The notes beneath the pieces were generated by a model that saw nothing but the letters and a program-made list of their open reading frames with translations, did not search any database and had not been told where the DNA came from. Of a stretch of 64,000 bases of DNA, positions 53,852 to 62,564 are shown in pieces. Positions within the stretch are counted from its first letter, which is position 1; the number at the start of each line of letters is the position of its first letter. The translations under genes were made by a program, and so were the position numbers. Where the stretch lies: NCBI RefSeq assembly GCF_030435705.1, contig NZ_CP129382.1:1984001-2048000 (forward strand), written 5' to 3'. The DNA comes from Rhizobium sp. SSA_523. GTDB lineage: Bacteria > Pseudomonadota > Alphaproteobacteria > Rhizobiales > Rhizobiaceae.

Positions 53852-53907
53852 GACGCGAGACCGGTCAGCCCCTATCGCTTCGATCATTGAGGGAGCGCGG
53901 CGCAGCC

Positions 53908-54876
53908 ATGGACGACATCCTTTTCTCGACACTCGATAATCCCGTGCCGGACAATCACACCGCGGGCTTCTTCGAGGGCGCCCAGAAGATGAAGCTGCGC
54001 TATGCGCTCTTCCGGTCGAAGATCTCGCCGGCGCGCGGCACCGTGGTGCTGCTGCAGGGCCGCAATGAATTCATCGAGAAGTACTACGAGACCATTCGCG
54101 ATCTGAACGCCATGGGCCTCTGGGTGGCCACTTTCGATCTGCGCGGCCAGGGCGGCTCGCAGCGCCTGCTGAAGGATCCGCGCAAGGGCCATGTCCGGCG
54201 GTTCAGCGATTACGAGAGGGATCTCTCGCATTTCCTCGAACATGTCGTCCTGCCGGATGCGCGCCTGCCCTTTTTCCTGGTGGCGCATTCCACCGGCGCC
54301 CTGATCGCGCTTTCCGCCGCGCCCATGCTCTCCAATCGCATCGACCGCATGGCGCTTGCCGCGCCCTTTGTCGGTCTTGCGCATGAAAGCCTGTCGCAGG
54401 CGGGGGTCCTGCGGCTGTCCACCGTCCTGTCGCGCATCGGGCTTGGCGCAACCTCCATGGGCAAGGATCACAGCCAGCGCGCCTTTGCCGGCAATCCCCT
54501 GACATCGGATCGCGCCCGCTTCGACCGCAATGCCGCATTGATGACGGCAAGGCCGGACCTGACGATCGGCCCGCCCACGGCCCGCTGGCTCTATGAGACC
54601 CTGACGGCCGCCGAACGCGCGTCGCAACAGGCGCATCTCACCCGCGTCACCATTCCGACACTGATTCTCGCACCCATGCTGGACGGCGTGGTGCCCTATC
54701 TGGCGCAGGAAAGACTGTCGCGCAATTTCCGCGCCGGCCAGTTGATCACCCTCACCGGCGCCCGCCATGAATTGTTCCAGGAGCGCGATCTGTTTCGCGC
54801 CCAGGCGCTGGCGGCCATAGAGGCCTTCATGCCGGGCAGCGAACCCATGCCGGACGTGGCGGAAGGCGTGGCCTGA
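53908..54876 (+). CDS. Alpha/beta hydrolase, monoacylglycerol lipase-like (PldB-type)
   Basis: 322-residue serine hydrolase. The sequence reads as the lysophospholipase/monoacylglycerol-lipase type: VVLLQGRNEFIEKYYETIRDLNAMGLWVATFDLRGQGGSQRLL, then the nucleophile motif VAHSTGALI (Ser128, usual GxSxG replaced by AHSTG), and later TLILAPMLDGVVPYLAQERLSRNF with the Asp, and GARHELFQERD with the His. No signal peptide, so cytoplasmic or membrane-peripheral. ATG 53908 is used; the possible TTG at 53887 would add seven unsupported residues. It ends 6 nt before the 3' end of the convergent hisN-like gene. Substrate not determined. Confidence 0.85.
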   Translation: MDDILFSTLDNPVPDNHTAGFFEGAQKMKLRYALFRSKISPARGTVVLLQGRNEFIEKYYETIRDLNAMGLWVATFDLRGQGGSQRLLKDPRKGHVRRFSDYERDLSHFLEHVVLPDARLPFFLVAHSTGALIALSAAPMLSNRIDRMALAAPFVGLAHESLSQAGVLRLSTVLSRIGLGATSMGKDHSQRAFAGNPLTSDRARFDRNAALMTARPDLTIGPPTARWLYETLTAAERASQQAHLTRVTIPTLILAPMLDGVVPYLAQERLSRNFRAGQLITLTGARHELFQERDLFRAQALAAIEAFMPGSEPMPDVAEGVA

Positions 54877-54882
54877 CAGGCG

Positions 54883-55656
54883 TCACCCCTGAAGCAGCGC
54901 CCTCGCCTCGTCATAGACGGCGCGGCTGCCGGCGGCGATGATATTGCCGCCCTGCTCCGGCCGATCGCCGTCCCAGGTGGTGATGATGCCGCCGGCCTGC
55001 TCGATCAGCGGGATCAGCGCCCCCACATCATAGGGCTTCAGCCCGTTTTCGATGACCAGATCCACATGCCCCGCCGCCAGCATGGCATAGGCATAGCAAT
55101 CGACTCCATAACGGAAGAGGCGCACCGTCTCCTCCACGGCGCGGTAACGCCTCAGCTCGTCGGGGGCAAAAATATGCGGCGATGTGGTGAAGAGGATGGC
55201 ATCGGCCAACCGGCCGCAATCGCGCACATGGATCTGCCGCTCGCCATCCGGGCCGCGATACCAGGACCGGCTGCCATCGGCGAAAAAGCGCTCGCCGGTA
55301 AAGGGCTGATCCATCATGCCCATATGGCCGCGGCCGTTCTGGTAGAAGCCGATCAGCGTACCCCAGACGGGAATGCCCGCGATGAAGGCCCGCGTGCCGT
55401 CGATCGGATCGATCACCCAGACATGCTCGCGATCGAGCCCGAAACTTTCATGCTCTTCCCCCAGGAGACCGTGCGCGGGGAAGCGCGCCGAAACCAGATC
55501 GCGAATCGCCAGTTCGGCCGCCTGATCCGCCTCGGTCACCGGGTCGAAGCCGCCGGCAAGCTTGTTGGTGATCGACGTGCCGGTCCTGAACCGCGGCAGG
55601 GTCTGCTCCCGCGCGGCATCGGCAAGCTGGTCGAAGAAGGCGCGATCCGGCAACAT
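54883..55656 (-). CDS. hisN: Histidinol-phosphatase (inositol monophosphatase family)
   Basis: 257-residue magnesium phosphatase of the inositol monophosphatase superfamily, HisN type, dephosphorylating histidinol-phosphate. It has GGFDPVTEADQAAELAIRDLV, GLLGEEHESFG (metal Glu), WVIDPIDGTRAFIAGIPVWGTLIG (the DPIDGT loop), and GLKPYDVGALIPLIEQAGGIITTWDG at the C-terminus. Start: ATG 55656 preceded by GGAG; GTG two codons upstream is an alternative. The MmgR-type sRNA lies 200 bp upstream on the other strand. SuhB-like inositol phosphatase is the alternative, since the motif set is shared. Confidence 0.85.
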   Translation of the reverse strand: MLPDRAFFDQLADAAREQTLPRFRTGTSITNKLAGGFDPVTEADQAAELAIRDLVSARFPAHGLLGEEHESFGLDREHVWVIDPIDGTRAFIAGIPVWGTLIGFYQNGRGHMGMMDQPFTGERFFADGSRSWYRGPDGERQIHVRDCGRLADAILFTTSPHIFAPDELRRYRAVEETVRLFRYGVDCYAYAMLAAGHVDLVIENGLKPYDVGALIPLIEQAGGIITTWDGDRPEQGGNIIAAGSRAVYDEARALLQG

Positions 55657-55827
55657 GGGCACTCCATCTGGTTTGCGGCAGGCGATGCGTCAGCAATGTT
55701 CCTTCTAGCCGATTGGCCGCGATGGGCAAGATGGCGGCCCGCCGATCCTCTCCGGCGGCCATATCACGGCGCGCCGATCCTGCGCAGACGAGGCACTGCC
55801 TTCATATTAGTCAGGCGCAATTGTTGC

Positions 55828-55856
55828 TTGACATTTGTGCAGATCGGCTCTAGGGT
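55828..55856 (+). promoter_or_regulatory. Promoter of the MmgR-type sRNA
   Basis: TTGACA (55828-55833) and TAGGGT (55851-55856), 17-bp spacing, a sigma-70-type promoter. The first transcribed base is expected near 55858, 2-3 nt before the conserved 5' hairpin. Confidence 0.7.
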
Positions 55857-55857
55857 C

Positions 55858-55939
55858 ACATTACAGTCTTCTGACTGTAAATGCCCTCCTTGGGTGTTTC
55901 CTCCCTAGACTTAGCCGCGCCTCGAGCGCGGTTTTTTTT
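55858..55939 (+). ncRNA. mmgR: MmgR / alpha-r8 (suhB motif) small RNA
   Basis: An 82-nt transcript with the hallmark blocks of the rhizobial MmgR family: the 5' hairpin TTACAGTCTTCTGACTGTAA, the conserved core CCCTCCTTGGGTGTTTCCTC then CCTAGACTTAGCC, and the terminator CCGCGC-CTCGA-GCGCGG followed by eight T. In Sinorhizobium meliloti the homologue limits polyhydroxybutyrate accumulation and binds Hfq. It is located upstream of a hisN/suhB-like gene, as expected for the family named after suhB. Function here is by homology. Confidence 0.88.
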
Positions 55940-56066
55940 GCTCCCAATGCGCTTGCTTGTCCCGGCGGTAGCGCATCGGGTTGACGAAAAACGGGATCCA
56001 CACCCCATGCTCTGAGGGAGAGGGAGATCATAGACGGGAAGACGCGGCTTCGCCGGAGAGGCGGCT

Positions 56067-56951
56067 CTACTCGGCCGCCAGCGCCAGGTCGAGGCTGATG
56101 TCGCCGGCGACATCCACCATCTTGCGCATGAAGGTTGTCAGCGCGGCGCCCACCAGCTCGAATTCCGGCTTCTTGTCGAGCGTCATCTCGTCCACATAGA
56201 GGGCGCGGTTGATTTCGATCTGCAGGGCGTGCAGACCGCGCACCGGGCGCCCGTAATGTTCGGTGATGAAGCCGCCGGCATAGGGCTTGTTACGCACGGC
56301 GTGGAAGCCCATGTCTTCCAGGATATGCAGGGCGGCGCGCGACAATTCGGCCGAGGCGCTGGTCCCATAGCGGTCGCCGATGATGAAATCCGGCCGAAGA
56401 TCCGAACCGGACAGACGGATATTGCCGGGCATGGAATGGCAATCGATCAGCACCGCCATGCCGAAGCGGGCATGGGTGCGGGCGATCAGCCGCCGCAGGC
56501 AGGCATGATAGGGTTTGTAGATCGCCTCGATGCGCGCCAGCGCCTCCGAGACCGGCAGCCGGTGCCGGTAGATCTCCATGTTTTCCGCGACGATTCGCGG
56601 CACCGTGCCCAGCCCGCCGGCCACCCGCATGGAGCCGATATTGGCATAGGACGGCAAGGCGCTCTCGAACATGCGCGGATCGAGCTCATAGGGCTCGCGA
56701 TTGACATCGAGATAGGCGCGGGGAAAATGCGCCGCCAGAAGCGGTGCGCCAAGCAGCGGCGCATCGGCGAAAAGTTCGTCGACAAAGTGGTCTTCCGATC
56801 GCCTGATGGCGAGTGCATCGAGCCTGGACGCCTGCAGAAAGGCCTGCGGATAGACGCGCCCGCTATGCGGCGAGTTGAAAACGAAGGGGATGGTCTGCGC
56901 AACAGGCTCCCGCACCTCGAAGGGGTCAAAATCGCCCGTCAACCAATCCAT
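56067..56951 (-). CDS. N-formylglutamate amidohydrolase family protein
   Basis: 294-residue zinc-dependent amidohydrolase of the N-formylglutamate deformylase (HutG-type) family. Marks: IPFVFNSPHSGRVYPQAFLQ (metal His), EDHFVDELFADAP, AYLDVNREPYELDPRMFESALPSYANIGSMRVAGGLGTVPRIV, IDCHSMPG and GGFITEHYGRPVRGLHALQIEINRALYVDE. The alternative start with 22 extra residues is dropped; ATG 56951 begins the conserved part. Some members act on other N-acyl amino acids. No hut genes are adjacent, so a link to histidine use is not shown. Divergent from cpdR. Confidence 0.87.
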   Translation of the reverse strand: MDWLTGDFDPFEVREPVAQTIPFVFNSPHSGRVYPQAFLQASRLDALAIRRSEDHFVDELFADAPLLGAPLLAAHFPRAYLDVNREPYELDPRMFESALPSYANIGSMRVAGGLGTVPRIVAENMEIYRHRLPVSEALARIEAIYKPYHACLRRLIARTHARFGMAVLIDCHSMPGNIRLSGSDLRPDFIIGDRYGTSASAELSRAALHILEDMGFHAVRNKPYAGGFITEHYGRPVRGLHALQIEINRALYVDEMTLDKKPEFELVGAALTTFMRKMVDVAGDISLDLALAAE

Positions 56952-57128
56952 CCGGCCTTTACCATGTCGCAAACTCGTTGATTGTCCATGTTGCCAGTTG
57001 CAGGACGGGAAGTCCATACTATCTCCACCTCAACGAGCGATGCTGCGCGCCCGCCATTCACCGCTTTTTTACTGCGGAACGGCTAGTGTGAGAGCTTCCG
57101 GAACCACGAAAAGCCAAAAACGGTCCTG

Positions 57129-57491
57129 ATGATGCAAAAAATCCTTCTCGCCGAAGATGACAATGATATGCGCCGCTTCCTGGTCAAGGCGCTGGAAAAG
57201 GCCGGTTACAAGGTGATTTCCTTCGACAACGGAGCAAGCGCCTATGACCGCCTGCGCGAGGAGCCCTTTTCCCTTCTGCTCACCGATATTGTGATGCCGG
57301 AAATGGACGGCATCGAACTGGCACGCCGCGCGACCGAACTCGATCCCGACCTGAAGGTGATGTTCATCACCGGATTTGCCGCCGTTGCGCTGAACGCTGA
57401 TTCGAAAGCGCCGAAGGATGCCAAGGTTCTGTCCAAACCCTTCCACCTGCGTGACCTGGTCGACGAGGTAAACAAGCTCCTGGCAGCCTGA
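57129..57491 (+). CDS. cpdR: CpdR single-domain response regulator
   Basis: 120-residue stand-alone receiver domain with the CpdR sequence: KILLAEDDNDMRRFLVKALEKAGYKVISFDNGASAYDRLREEPFSLLLTDIVMPEMDGIELARRATELDPDLKVMFITGFAAVALN. Asp53 (LLTDIVMP) is the phosphorylation site; unphosphorylated CpdR delivers PopA/CtrA-related substrates to ClpXP and controls the alphaproteobacterial cell cycle. It ends in Ala-Ala, typical of a ClpXP degron. ATG 57129 keeps the standard length; 57132 is possible. Monocistronic. Confidence 0.96.
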   Translation: MMQKILLAEDDNDMRRFLVKALEKAGYKVISFDNGASAYDRLREEPFSLLLTDIVMPEMDGIELARRATELDPDLKVMFITGFAAVALNADSKAPKDAKVLSKPFHLRDLVDEVNKLLAA

Positions 57492-57711
57492 TTCTCGGAA
57501 GGCTTTGAACGGGGCCAGGCCAGGACCCGATGGTCCAGGCTCGTTTTTGCGCGCTTTCGCCCCGGCATTCGTCCCGGCATTTGGGGCGCTTCGGGGCGGG
57601 CCGGATCGCGGCCCGCGAACCTTTCCCCGGCGACGTTAAAAAAAGCGTCACATGAGGAAAAAAAGCGGTTGACGGCTCGGCCGCTTTTATGGTCTATCCG
57701 CCGCCACGGAA

Positions 57712-57786
<75 letters not shown>

Positions 57787-57991
57787 TTCCACCTAAGACG
57801 ACTGAGAAATCCGCTGCGGCGGATTTTTCCGTTTCAGGGGATCAGATCCTGGATACGGTCGGGAACGCGCCCGACGCCCCGGCGAAACCTCCGCCGGAAC
57901 TGCCGGACCTCTCCACGAATCGCCTTCCGGGTGATGAATTTTTCCGCCCCTCTTCCTATCTGCATCGGCACGCAAGCGAAGCGCCACAAGT

Positions 57992-58262
57992 CTAGGGTCA
58001 AAACTCAGTCAGGATTTGGCGCGTGGTATGCGAGAAAATCGTTCAGTTTTAGGAGCGAAGCCGCAGGAAGGGCCAACCTCTTTCAAGGCTTTGCGACGAC
58101 AAAATGGGCGATTTTCGCTATATCCCTGCGGGACGCGGCGGATTTTGCCTGCGAAAGCGTCGAAAAGGCTTTGTGGAGTTTCGCTCCACGGCAGCCTCTT
58201 CTCCTATTCGCAAACAAAATCCGCTCGCGCCACGCCCGAAACCTGATTGAGTTTTGACCCTA
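57992..58262. mobile_element. MITE-like element, copy 2 (about 271 bp)
   Basis: Ends CTAGGGTCAAAACTCAGTCAG and the complement at the right (CTGATTGAGTTTTGACCCTAA) make an imperfect inverted repeat of about 30 bp. CTAG flanks the left end and CTAA the right. The interior shares AGCGAAGCCGCAGGAAGGGCC and TTTCAAGGCTTTGCGACG with copy 1 at 33839-34110, but the ends differ (TCAAAACTCA instead of TCTGTTGACA). No transposase inside. It sits 41 bp before the PH-domain gene. Confidence 0.8.
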
Positions 58263-58303
58263 ACGCTTGCAGTCAAGGATGCGCGGCAGCGCCGGAGGAT
58301 GTG

Positions 58304-58684
58304 ATGGGACTTTTTGATAGCCTGCTTGGCCATGGATCGAGCGTCGATCCCAATGATCTTTCCAAACGCCTGGACGGCGTGCTGATCGAGGGAGAGCAGC
58401 CGCAATTGGCCTTCCGGATCGTCCGGGACTTCTTCGTCTTCACCCAGCACCGGCTGATCCTTGTCGATATCCAGGGCCTCACCGGCAGCAAGGTCGATTA
58501 CACCACCATTCCCTATCGGGCGATCACCTGCTTTTCCGTCGAGACGGCCGGCACATTCGATCTCGATTCCGAATTGAAGATCTGGATTTCCGGAAGCGCC
58601 ACGCCACTCAGCCGGACGCTCGGCAAGGGCAGCGATGTGCGTGGCATCCAGCGCGCGCTCGCCACGGGCGTCTGCCGGTCATAG
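58304..58684 (+). CDS. PH domain protein (bacterial bPH_1)
   Basis: 126-residue protein of the bacterial pleckstrin-homology-like family. LIEGEQPQLAFRIVRDFFVFTQHRLILVDIQGLTGSKVDYTTIPYRAITCFSVETAGTFDLDSELKIWISG matches the bPH_1 strand-turn pattern, ending in a C-terminal helix (LGKGSDVRGIQRALATGVC). No membrane segment. Function unknown. The start at ATG 58304 has GGAGGATG upstream. A MITE ends about 41 bp before the start, so its native promoter may have been disrupted or replaced. Confidence 0.85.
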   Translation: MGLFDSLLGHGSSVDPNDLSKRLDGVLIEGEQPQLAFRIVRDFFVFTQHRLILVDIQGLTGSKVDYTTIPYRAITCFSVETAGTFDLDSELKIWISGSATPLSRTLGKGSDVRGIQRALATGVCRS

Positions 58685-58973
58685 CCATTGCCGGTCATAG
58701 CCCTTGCCGGTCCGGGGGCCTGCGGGTCAAGGCGCTGATCGGCCGGGATGCTCTCGCGGCTGCTTGTGGAAAGACGGGTGGTCATGACGATATAGCGCCG
58801 GCGGCGTCCTTCGGCGGGCTTCTCCGGCATGGCGACTTGAAAGCCTGGAACAGGGGCCCATTTCCCCCTTGCGCGACCGGTCCAAGTCTGCTTCCAGACG
58901 TGGCATCGCAAATGCGCCAGGGGGACTTCCGGTCGGGCCCTTCAAGGAGCGGCCAGAGGTCTGGCAGCAGCAT

Positions 58974-60791
58974 ATGTTCGGATTGAGAATGCGTTCGGTT
59001 GAGACCCTCTCCCCAGTCCCGCTTTTCAAGGCAGCGCAGGCCCGCCTGAAGCTGGTGAAGAGAAAGGCCTTCGCCCGTGGCAGCGAGATCGGCCTCATTC
59101 TGTCGAGCATGGCCATCGGCGTGGCCGCCGGAGCCGCCGTCAGCGGCATGAGCTGGATCTCCCGCGCCATGCACAGCCTGATCTTCGGCATCGAAATGTC
59201 CGACTGGCTGAGCTCCTCGCAGATCGACAACAAGATGATCCTGCTGATGTCGCCCATTTGCGGCGGCATCCTTCTCGGCATCTTCCTCTATATCCTGGCA
59301 CGCCGGCGCAGACGCCAGATCGTCGACCCGATCGAGGCGAATGCGCTGTATGGCGGCCGCATCTCCTTGACCGACAGCCTGATCGTGGCGGCGCAGAACC
59401 TGATCTCCAACGGTTTTGGCGCCTCCGTCGGTCTCGAGGCCGGCTATACGCAGCTGTCCGCCGGCATCGGCTCCAAGATAGGCACGAAGCTGAAGCTTCG
59501 CCGCGAGGACATGCGCATCCTCGTCGGCTGCGGCGCCGCAGGAGCCATTGCCGCAGCCTTCAACGCGCCCTTGACCGGCGCCTTCTATGCCTTCGAGCTG
59601 ATTATCGGCACCTACAGCATGATTGCCCTGGCGCCGGTGGTGATCTCCGCCATCATCGCCACCTTCGTCGCCCGCGCCCTGTCGGGCAACAGCTTTATCA
59701 TCGAAGTGGGCGAGATCGGCATCATCACGCCGGCGGATTACGTGCCCGCCATTCTGCTGGGGGCCATCTGCGCCGGAATCGGCATCGTGATCATGCAGGG
59801 CGTCGCTTCCATCGAGGAACTGGCCCGCAAGAGCTCCATCCCCCCTTATGTCCGCCCGGCGATCGGCGGCATCATCGTCGGCCTGCTCGGCATGGTGACG
59901 CCGCAGGTTCTCTCGGCCGGCCACGGCGCCCTGCATCTGAACCTCGACAGTGACGCGCCGGTGCAGATCCTGATCGGCATCTTCCTGCTGAAATCCGTTG
60001 CCTCGGCCGTTTCCATCGGCTCCGGTTTCCGCGGCGGCCTGTTCTTCGCCTCGCTGTTCATGGGCGCCCTGATCGGCAAGATCTTCGGCACGCCCGCCGA
60101 CCTGATCACCACAGGCTCGCTGACCCCGACAGTGCTTGCCGTCGTCGGCATGAGCGCGCTGGCGGTCGCAATCATCGGCGGGCCGCTGACCATGACCTTC
60201 CTGGCGCTGGAAATCACCGCCGATTTTCCCATCACCGCGCTCGTGCTGGCTGCCGTGATCACCTCCTCCGTCGTGGTCCGCACGACCTTCGGCTATTCCT
60301 TCGCCACCTGGCGCTTCCACCTGCGCGGCGAGAGCATTCGCAGCGCTCATGATGTCGGCTGGATCCGCAATCTCACCGTCGACAAGCTGATGCGTGCCGA
60401 TGTGAAATGCGCCAAGCTCGGCTCCACGCTCGAGGAATTCCGCGAGGCCTTTCCGCTGGGCTCGGCAAAGCGGGTGATCCTGCTGGACGACAATGAGCGC
60501 TATGCCGGCATCATCTCCCTCCCGGATGTCTATGCCGACGAGGAGGAGGCCAGCCGTCCACGCACCGAACTCGGCGATTTCATCAGCCATGACAACGATT
60601 TCCTGCTGCCGCAGATGAATGCGCGCCAGGCTGCGGCCATCTTCGACCAGAGCCATGCCGAAGCGCTCGCCGTGATCAACAACCTGATCGAGCGCAAGGT
60701 GATCGGCCAGTTGAGCGAGGCCCATACGCTTCGCCGCTATAGTGAGGAACTGGACCGCCAGCGGCGCGAGGCGCTGGGCGAAGTCGCCTGA
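58974..60791 (+). CDS. ClC-type chloride channel/antiporter with CBS domains
   Basis: 605-residue ClC-family membrane protein. About ten membrane helices carry the family motifs: a GSxP-equivalent near NGFGASVGLEAGYTQLSAGIGSKIG (E present where GxEGP is expected), AAAFNAPLTGAFYAFELI, and SAVSIGSGFRGGLFFASLFMGALIG (GxFxP-like). The C-terminal cytoplasmic part (about 440-590) has two CBS domains (VDKLMRADVKCAKLGSTLEEFREAFP ... AEALAVINNLIERKVIGQLSEAHTLRRYSEEL). The start is uncertain; ATG 58974 is used, with weak ribosome-binding site. Chloride or fluoride transport is inferred. Confidence 0.85.
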   Translation: MFGLRMRSVETLSPVPLFKAAQARLKLVKRKAFARGSEIGLILSSMAIGVAAGAAVSGMSWISRAMHSLIFGIEMSDWLSSSQIDNKMILLMSPICGGILLGIFLYILARRRRRQIVDPIEANALYGGRISLTDSLIVAAQNLISNGFGASVGLEAGYTQLSAGIGSKIGTKLKLRREDMRILVGCGAAGAIAAAFNAPLTGAFYAFELIIGTYSMIALAPVVISAIIATFVARALSGNSFIIEVGEIGIITPADYVPAILLGAICAGIGIVIMQGVASIEELARKSSIPPYVRPAIGGIIVGLLGMVTPQVLSAGHGALHLNLDSDAPVQILIGIFLLKSVASAVSIGSGFRGGLFFASLFMGALIGKIFGTPADLITTGSLTPTVLAVVGMSALAVAIIGGPLTMTFLALEITADFPITALVLAAVITSSVVVRTTFGYSFATWRFHLRGESIRSAHDVGWIRNLTVDKLMRADVKCAKLGSTLEEFREAFPLGSAKRVILLDDNERYAGIISLPDVYADEEEASRPRTELGDFISHDNDFLLPQMNARQAAAIFDQSHAEALAVINNLIERKVIGQLSEAHTLRRYSEELDRQRREALGEVA

Positions 60792-60858
60792 GCCATTCCG
60801 ATTCCCGTCCAGCCATCCGCCACGGCAAACACCCGACCCGTCCGCCGGACATAGAAAA

Positions 60859-60888
60859 CGGCACCGGATTGCTCCGGTGCCGTCGTCG
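60859..60888 (-). terminator. Terminator of glnII
   Basis: On the minus strand, CGGCACCGG and CCGGTGCCG (loop AGCAAT) form a perfect 9-bp stem followed by TTTTC. It lies 21 nt after the glnII stop. Confidence 0.75.
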
Positions 60889-60908
60889 GTCAAATCGAAT
60901 GTGCCGGA

Positions 60909-61943
60909 TCAGGCTGCCGCGGAGGCAGCGAGCGGAACTTCGGCAATCGTTGCCAGAACCCGCGAAGCGATCGCATAGGGGTCCCCTTGCGAGTTCGGGC
61001 GGCGATCTTCGAGATAGCCGCGATAGCCGTTGTTGACGAAGGAATGCGGGACGCGGATCGAGGCGCCGCGATCGGCCACGCCGTAGGAGAACTTGTTCCA
61101 CGGAGCCGTTTCGTGCTTGCCGGTCAGGCGCAGATGGTTGTCCGGACCGTAGACGTCGATATGCTCTTTCCAGTTCTTGGCAAAGGCCGCCATGAGGGCT
61201 TCGAAATACTCCTTGCCGCCCACTTCGCGCATATACTGCGTGGAGAAGTTGCAGTGCATGCCCGAACCGTTCCAGTCGGTGTCGCCGAGCGGCTTGCAAT
61301 GGAATTCGACGTCGATGCCGTATTTTTCGCAGAGGCGCAGCAGCAGGTAGCGGGCGATCCAGATCTGGTCGGCGGCCTTCTTGGAGCCCTTGCCGAAGAC
61401 CTGGAATTCCCACTGGCCCTTGGCCACTTCGGCATTGATGCCTTCGTGGTTGATGCCGGCTTCGAGGCAGAGATCAAGGTGCTCTTCAACGATTTCGCGG
61501 GCGATGGAGCCGACATTCTTGTAGCCGACGCCCGTGTAATACGGGCCCTGCGGCGCCGGATAGCCCTGCTCGGGGAAGCCGAGCGGACGGCCGTTTTCGT
61601 AGAAGAAATATTCCTGTTCGAAGCCGAACCAGGCGCCTTCATCGTCCAGAATGGTGGCGCGGCTGTTGGAGGCATGCGGCGTGACGCCATCCGGCATCAT
61701 GACTTCGCACATCACCAGGACGCCGTTCGTGCGGGCCGGGTCGGGATAGACGGCAACCGGCTTGAGAACGCAATCCGAGCTATGACCTTCCGCCTGCATG
61801 GTCGACGACCCGTCGAAGCCCCAGAGCGGGAGCTGGTCCAGCGTCGGGAATTCTTCGAATTCCTTTACCTGGGTCTTGCCACGGAGGTTCGGCACCGGCT
61901 TGTAACCATCGAGCCAAATATACTCGAGCTTGTACTTTGTCAT
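60909..61943 (-). CDS. glnII: Glutamine synthetase II, GlnII
   Basis: 344-residue eukaryote-like glutamine synthetase, a second enzyme in rhizobia beside GlnA. LEYIWLDGYKPVPNLRGKTQVKEF and WGFDGSSTMQAEGHSSDCVLKPVAVYPDPAR at the N-terminus, then GAWFGFEQEYFFYENGRPLGFP (catalytic Glu), FEFHCKPLGDTDWNGSGMHCNFST (equivalent region), and PWNKFSYGVADRGASIRVPHS are type II marks. A sigma-54-like promoter lies at 62034-62049, so it is NtrC dependent, and the divergent gstI product is known to inhibit its translation. Monocistronic with a terminator downstream. Confidence 0.97.
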   Translation of the reverse strand: MTKYKLEYIWLDGYKPVPNLRGKTQVKEFEEFPTLDQLPLWGFDGSSTMQAEGHSSDCVLKPVAVYPDPARTNGVLVMCEVMMPDGVTPHASNSRATILDDEGAWFGFEQEYFFYENGRPLGFPEQGYPAPQGPYYTGVGYKNVGSIAREIVEEHLDLCLEAGINHEGINAEVAKGQWEFQVFGKGSKKAADQIWIARYLLLRLCEKYGIDVEFHCKPLGDTDWNGSGMHCNFSTQYMREVGGKEYFEALMAAFAKNWKEHIDVYGPDNHLRLTGKHETAPWNKFSYGVADRGASIRVPHSFVNNGYRGYLEDRRPNSQGDPYAIASRVLATIAEVPLAASAAA

Positions 61944-62033
61944 AGGTCTCTCTCGTTTCTACGCTGCGAGGTGTGAGCAGATCCCGGTCCGCCGCGCCCA
62001 TCATGGCGCCGCCACCGGAACTGCAAAGGCAGA

Positions 62034-62049
62034 TGCATAATGCGTGCCA
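62034..62049 (-). promoter_or_regulatory. Sigma-54 promoter of glnII
   Basis: On the minus strand TGGCACG-CATT-ATGCA, one mismatch from TGGCACG-N4-TTGCA, correct -24/-12 spacing. It lies about 90 nt upstream of the glnII start. Confidence 0.85.
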
Positions 62050-62250
62050 GTTCGAGCGCCGCGCGGGCAAAAGCTGAAAAAGTCGCGGTTTTGTGACCCT
62101 GGAGCCTCCATGGTCAGGCTTTGGCCGCTTTCCGGCACCGGTTGTGGAACGCCGCCAGCGCCAGACCGTTTGCCTCTGAAGCGAAGACCCATGTTCGGGC
62201 GATGGCGTAGAGACACACCCACCGAATGATCTTGCAAGAAGTCTAGAAAA

Positions 62251-62302
62251 TGTGCATATTGCACAGGAAGACAGCAGACGGTTCGATGCAAAGGAATGCA
62301 TC
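62251..62302. promoter_or_regulatory. Palindromes between gstI and glnII, candidate NtrC sites
   Basis: TGTGCA-TAT-TGCACA (62251-62265) and GATGCA-AAGGAA-TGCATC (62285-62302). Both carry the TGCA half-site found in NtrC operators, 200-250 bp upstream of the sigma-54 promoter and 60-110 bp before gstI. Proximity to both start sites suits NtrC control of glnII (activation) and gstI (repression), but the fit to the NtrC consensus is imperfect. Confidence 0.5.
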
Positions 62303-62360
62303 AAGCCTAAATTTTATGCAGAAATGATCCGGATTGGACGAATGAACGAAGGATAAGGCC

Positions 62361-62564
62361 ATGAACGCATCCCATGAGAGACCGACCGCAACCATCATAC
62401 CATTTCCCGCAGGCGGGCTTCGCCAGCGTCGGGCTGTGGCGGATCAGCGGGGCTCGACGGTGGACGTTCAGCCTGCGCGCTACAGCGACCTGGCCTTCGG
62501 CGGCGCCTGGTATCACGATGAGGCCATCCGCGAGAAAAATGATTCGCCGGCCAAGCTCAGCTGA
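62361..62564 (+). CDS. gstI: GstI, glutamine synthetase translational inhibitor (DUF2735)
   Basis: 67-residue DUF2735 protein: NASHERPTATIIPFPAGGLRQ, then DLAFGGAWYHDEAIREKNDS. Its place, divergent from glnII, and the length match gstI of Rhizobium leguminosarum, whose product inhibits translation of glnII mRNA when nitrogen is sufficient. GGATAAGG precedes the ATG. The hairpin at 62611-62648 is a likely terminator. Function by homology and synteny. Confidence 0.88.
   Translation: MNASHERPTATIIPFPAGGLRQRRAVADQRGSTVDVQPARYSDLAFGGAWYHDEAIREKNDSPAKLS

Larger units (their letters stand above)
55657..56066. other. Intergenic region carrying the MmgR-type sRNA
   Basis: The sRNA (55858-55939) and its promoter occupy the centre. 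The left part is the hisN-like promoter region. The right part (55940-56066) contains AAAAACGGGATCC, a phrase also seen in the RIME-like repeats, but too short to call. No further gene was found. Confidence 0.6.

Noticed and set aside
55966..56010. Possible third RIME-like repeat (AAAAACGGGATCC)
   Set aside because: Only one short block matches; the other RIME blocks are absent.
58782..60893. 703-codon minus-strand frame opposite the ClC gene
   Set aside because: Shadow of the ClC channel, which has full membrane and CBS patterns.
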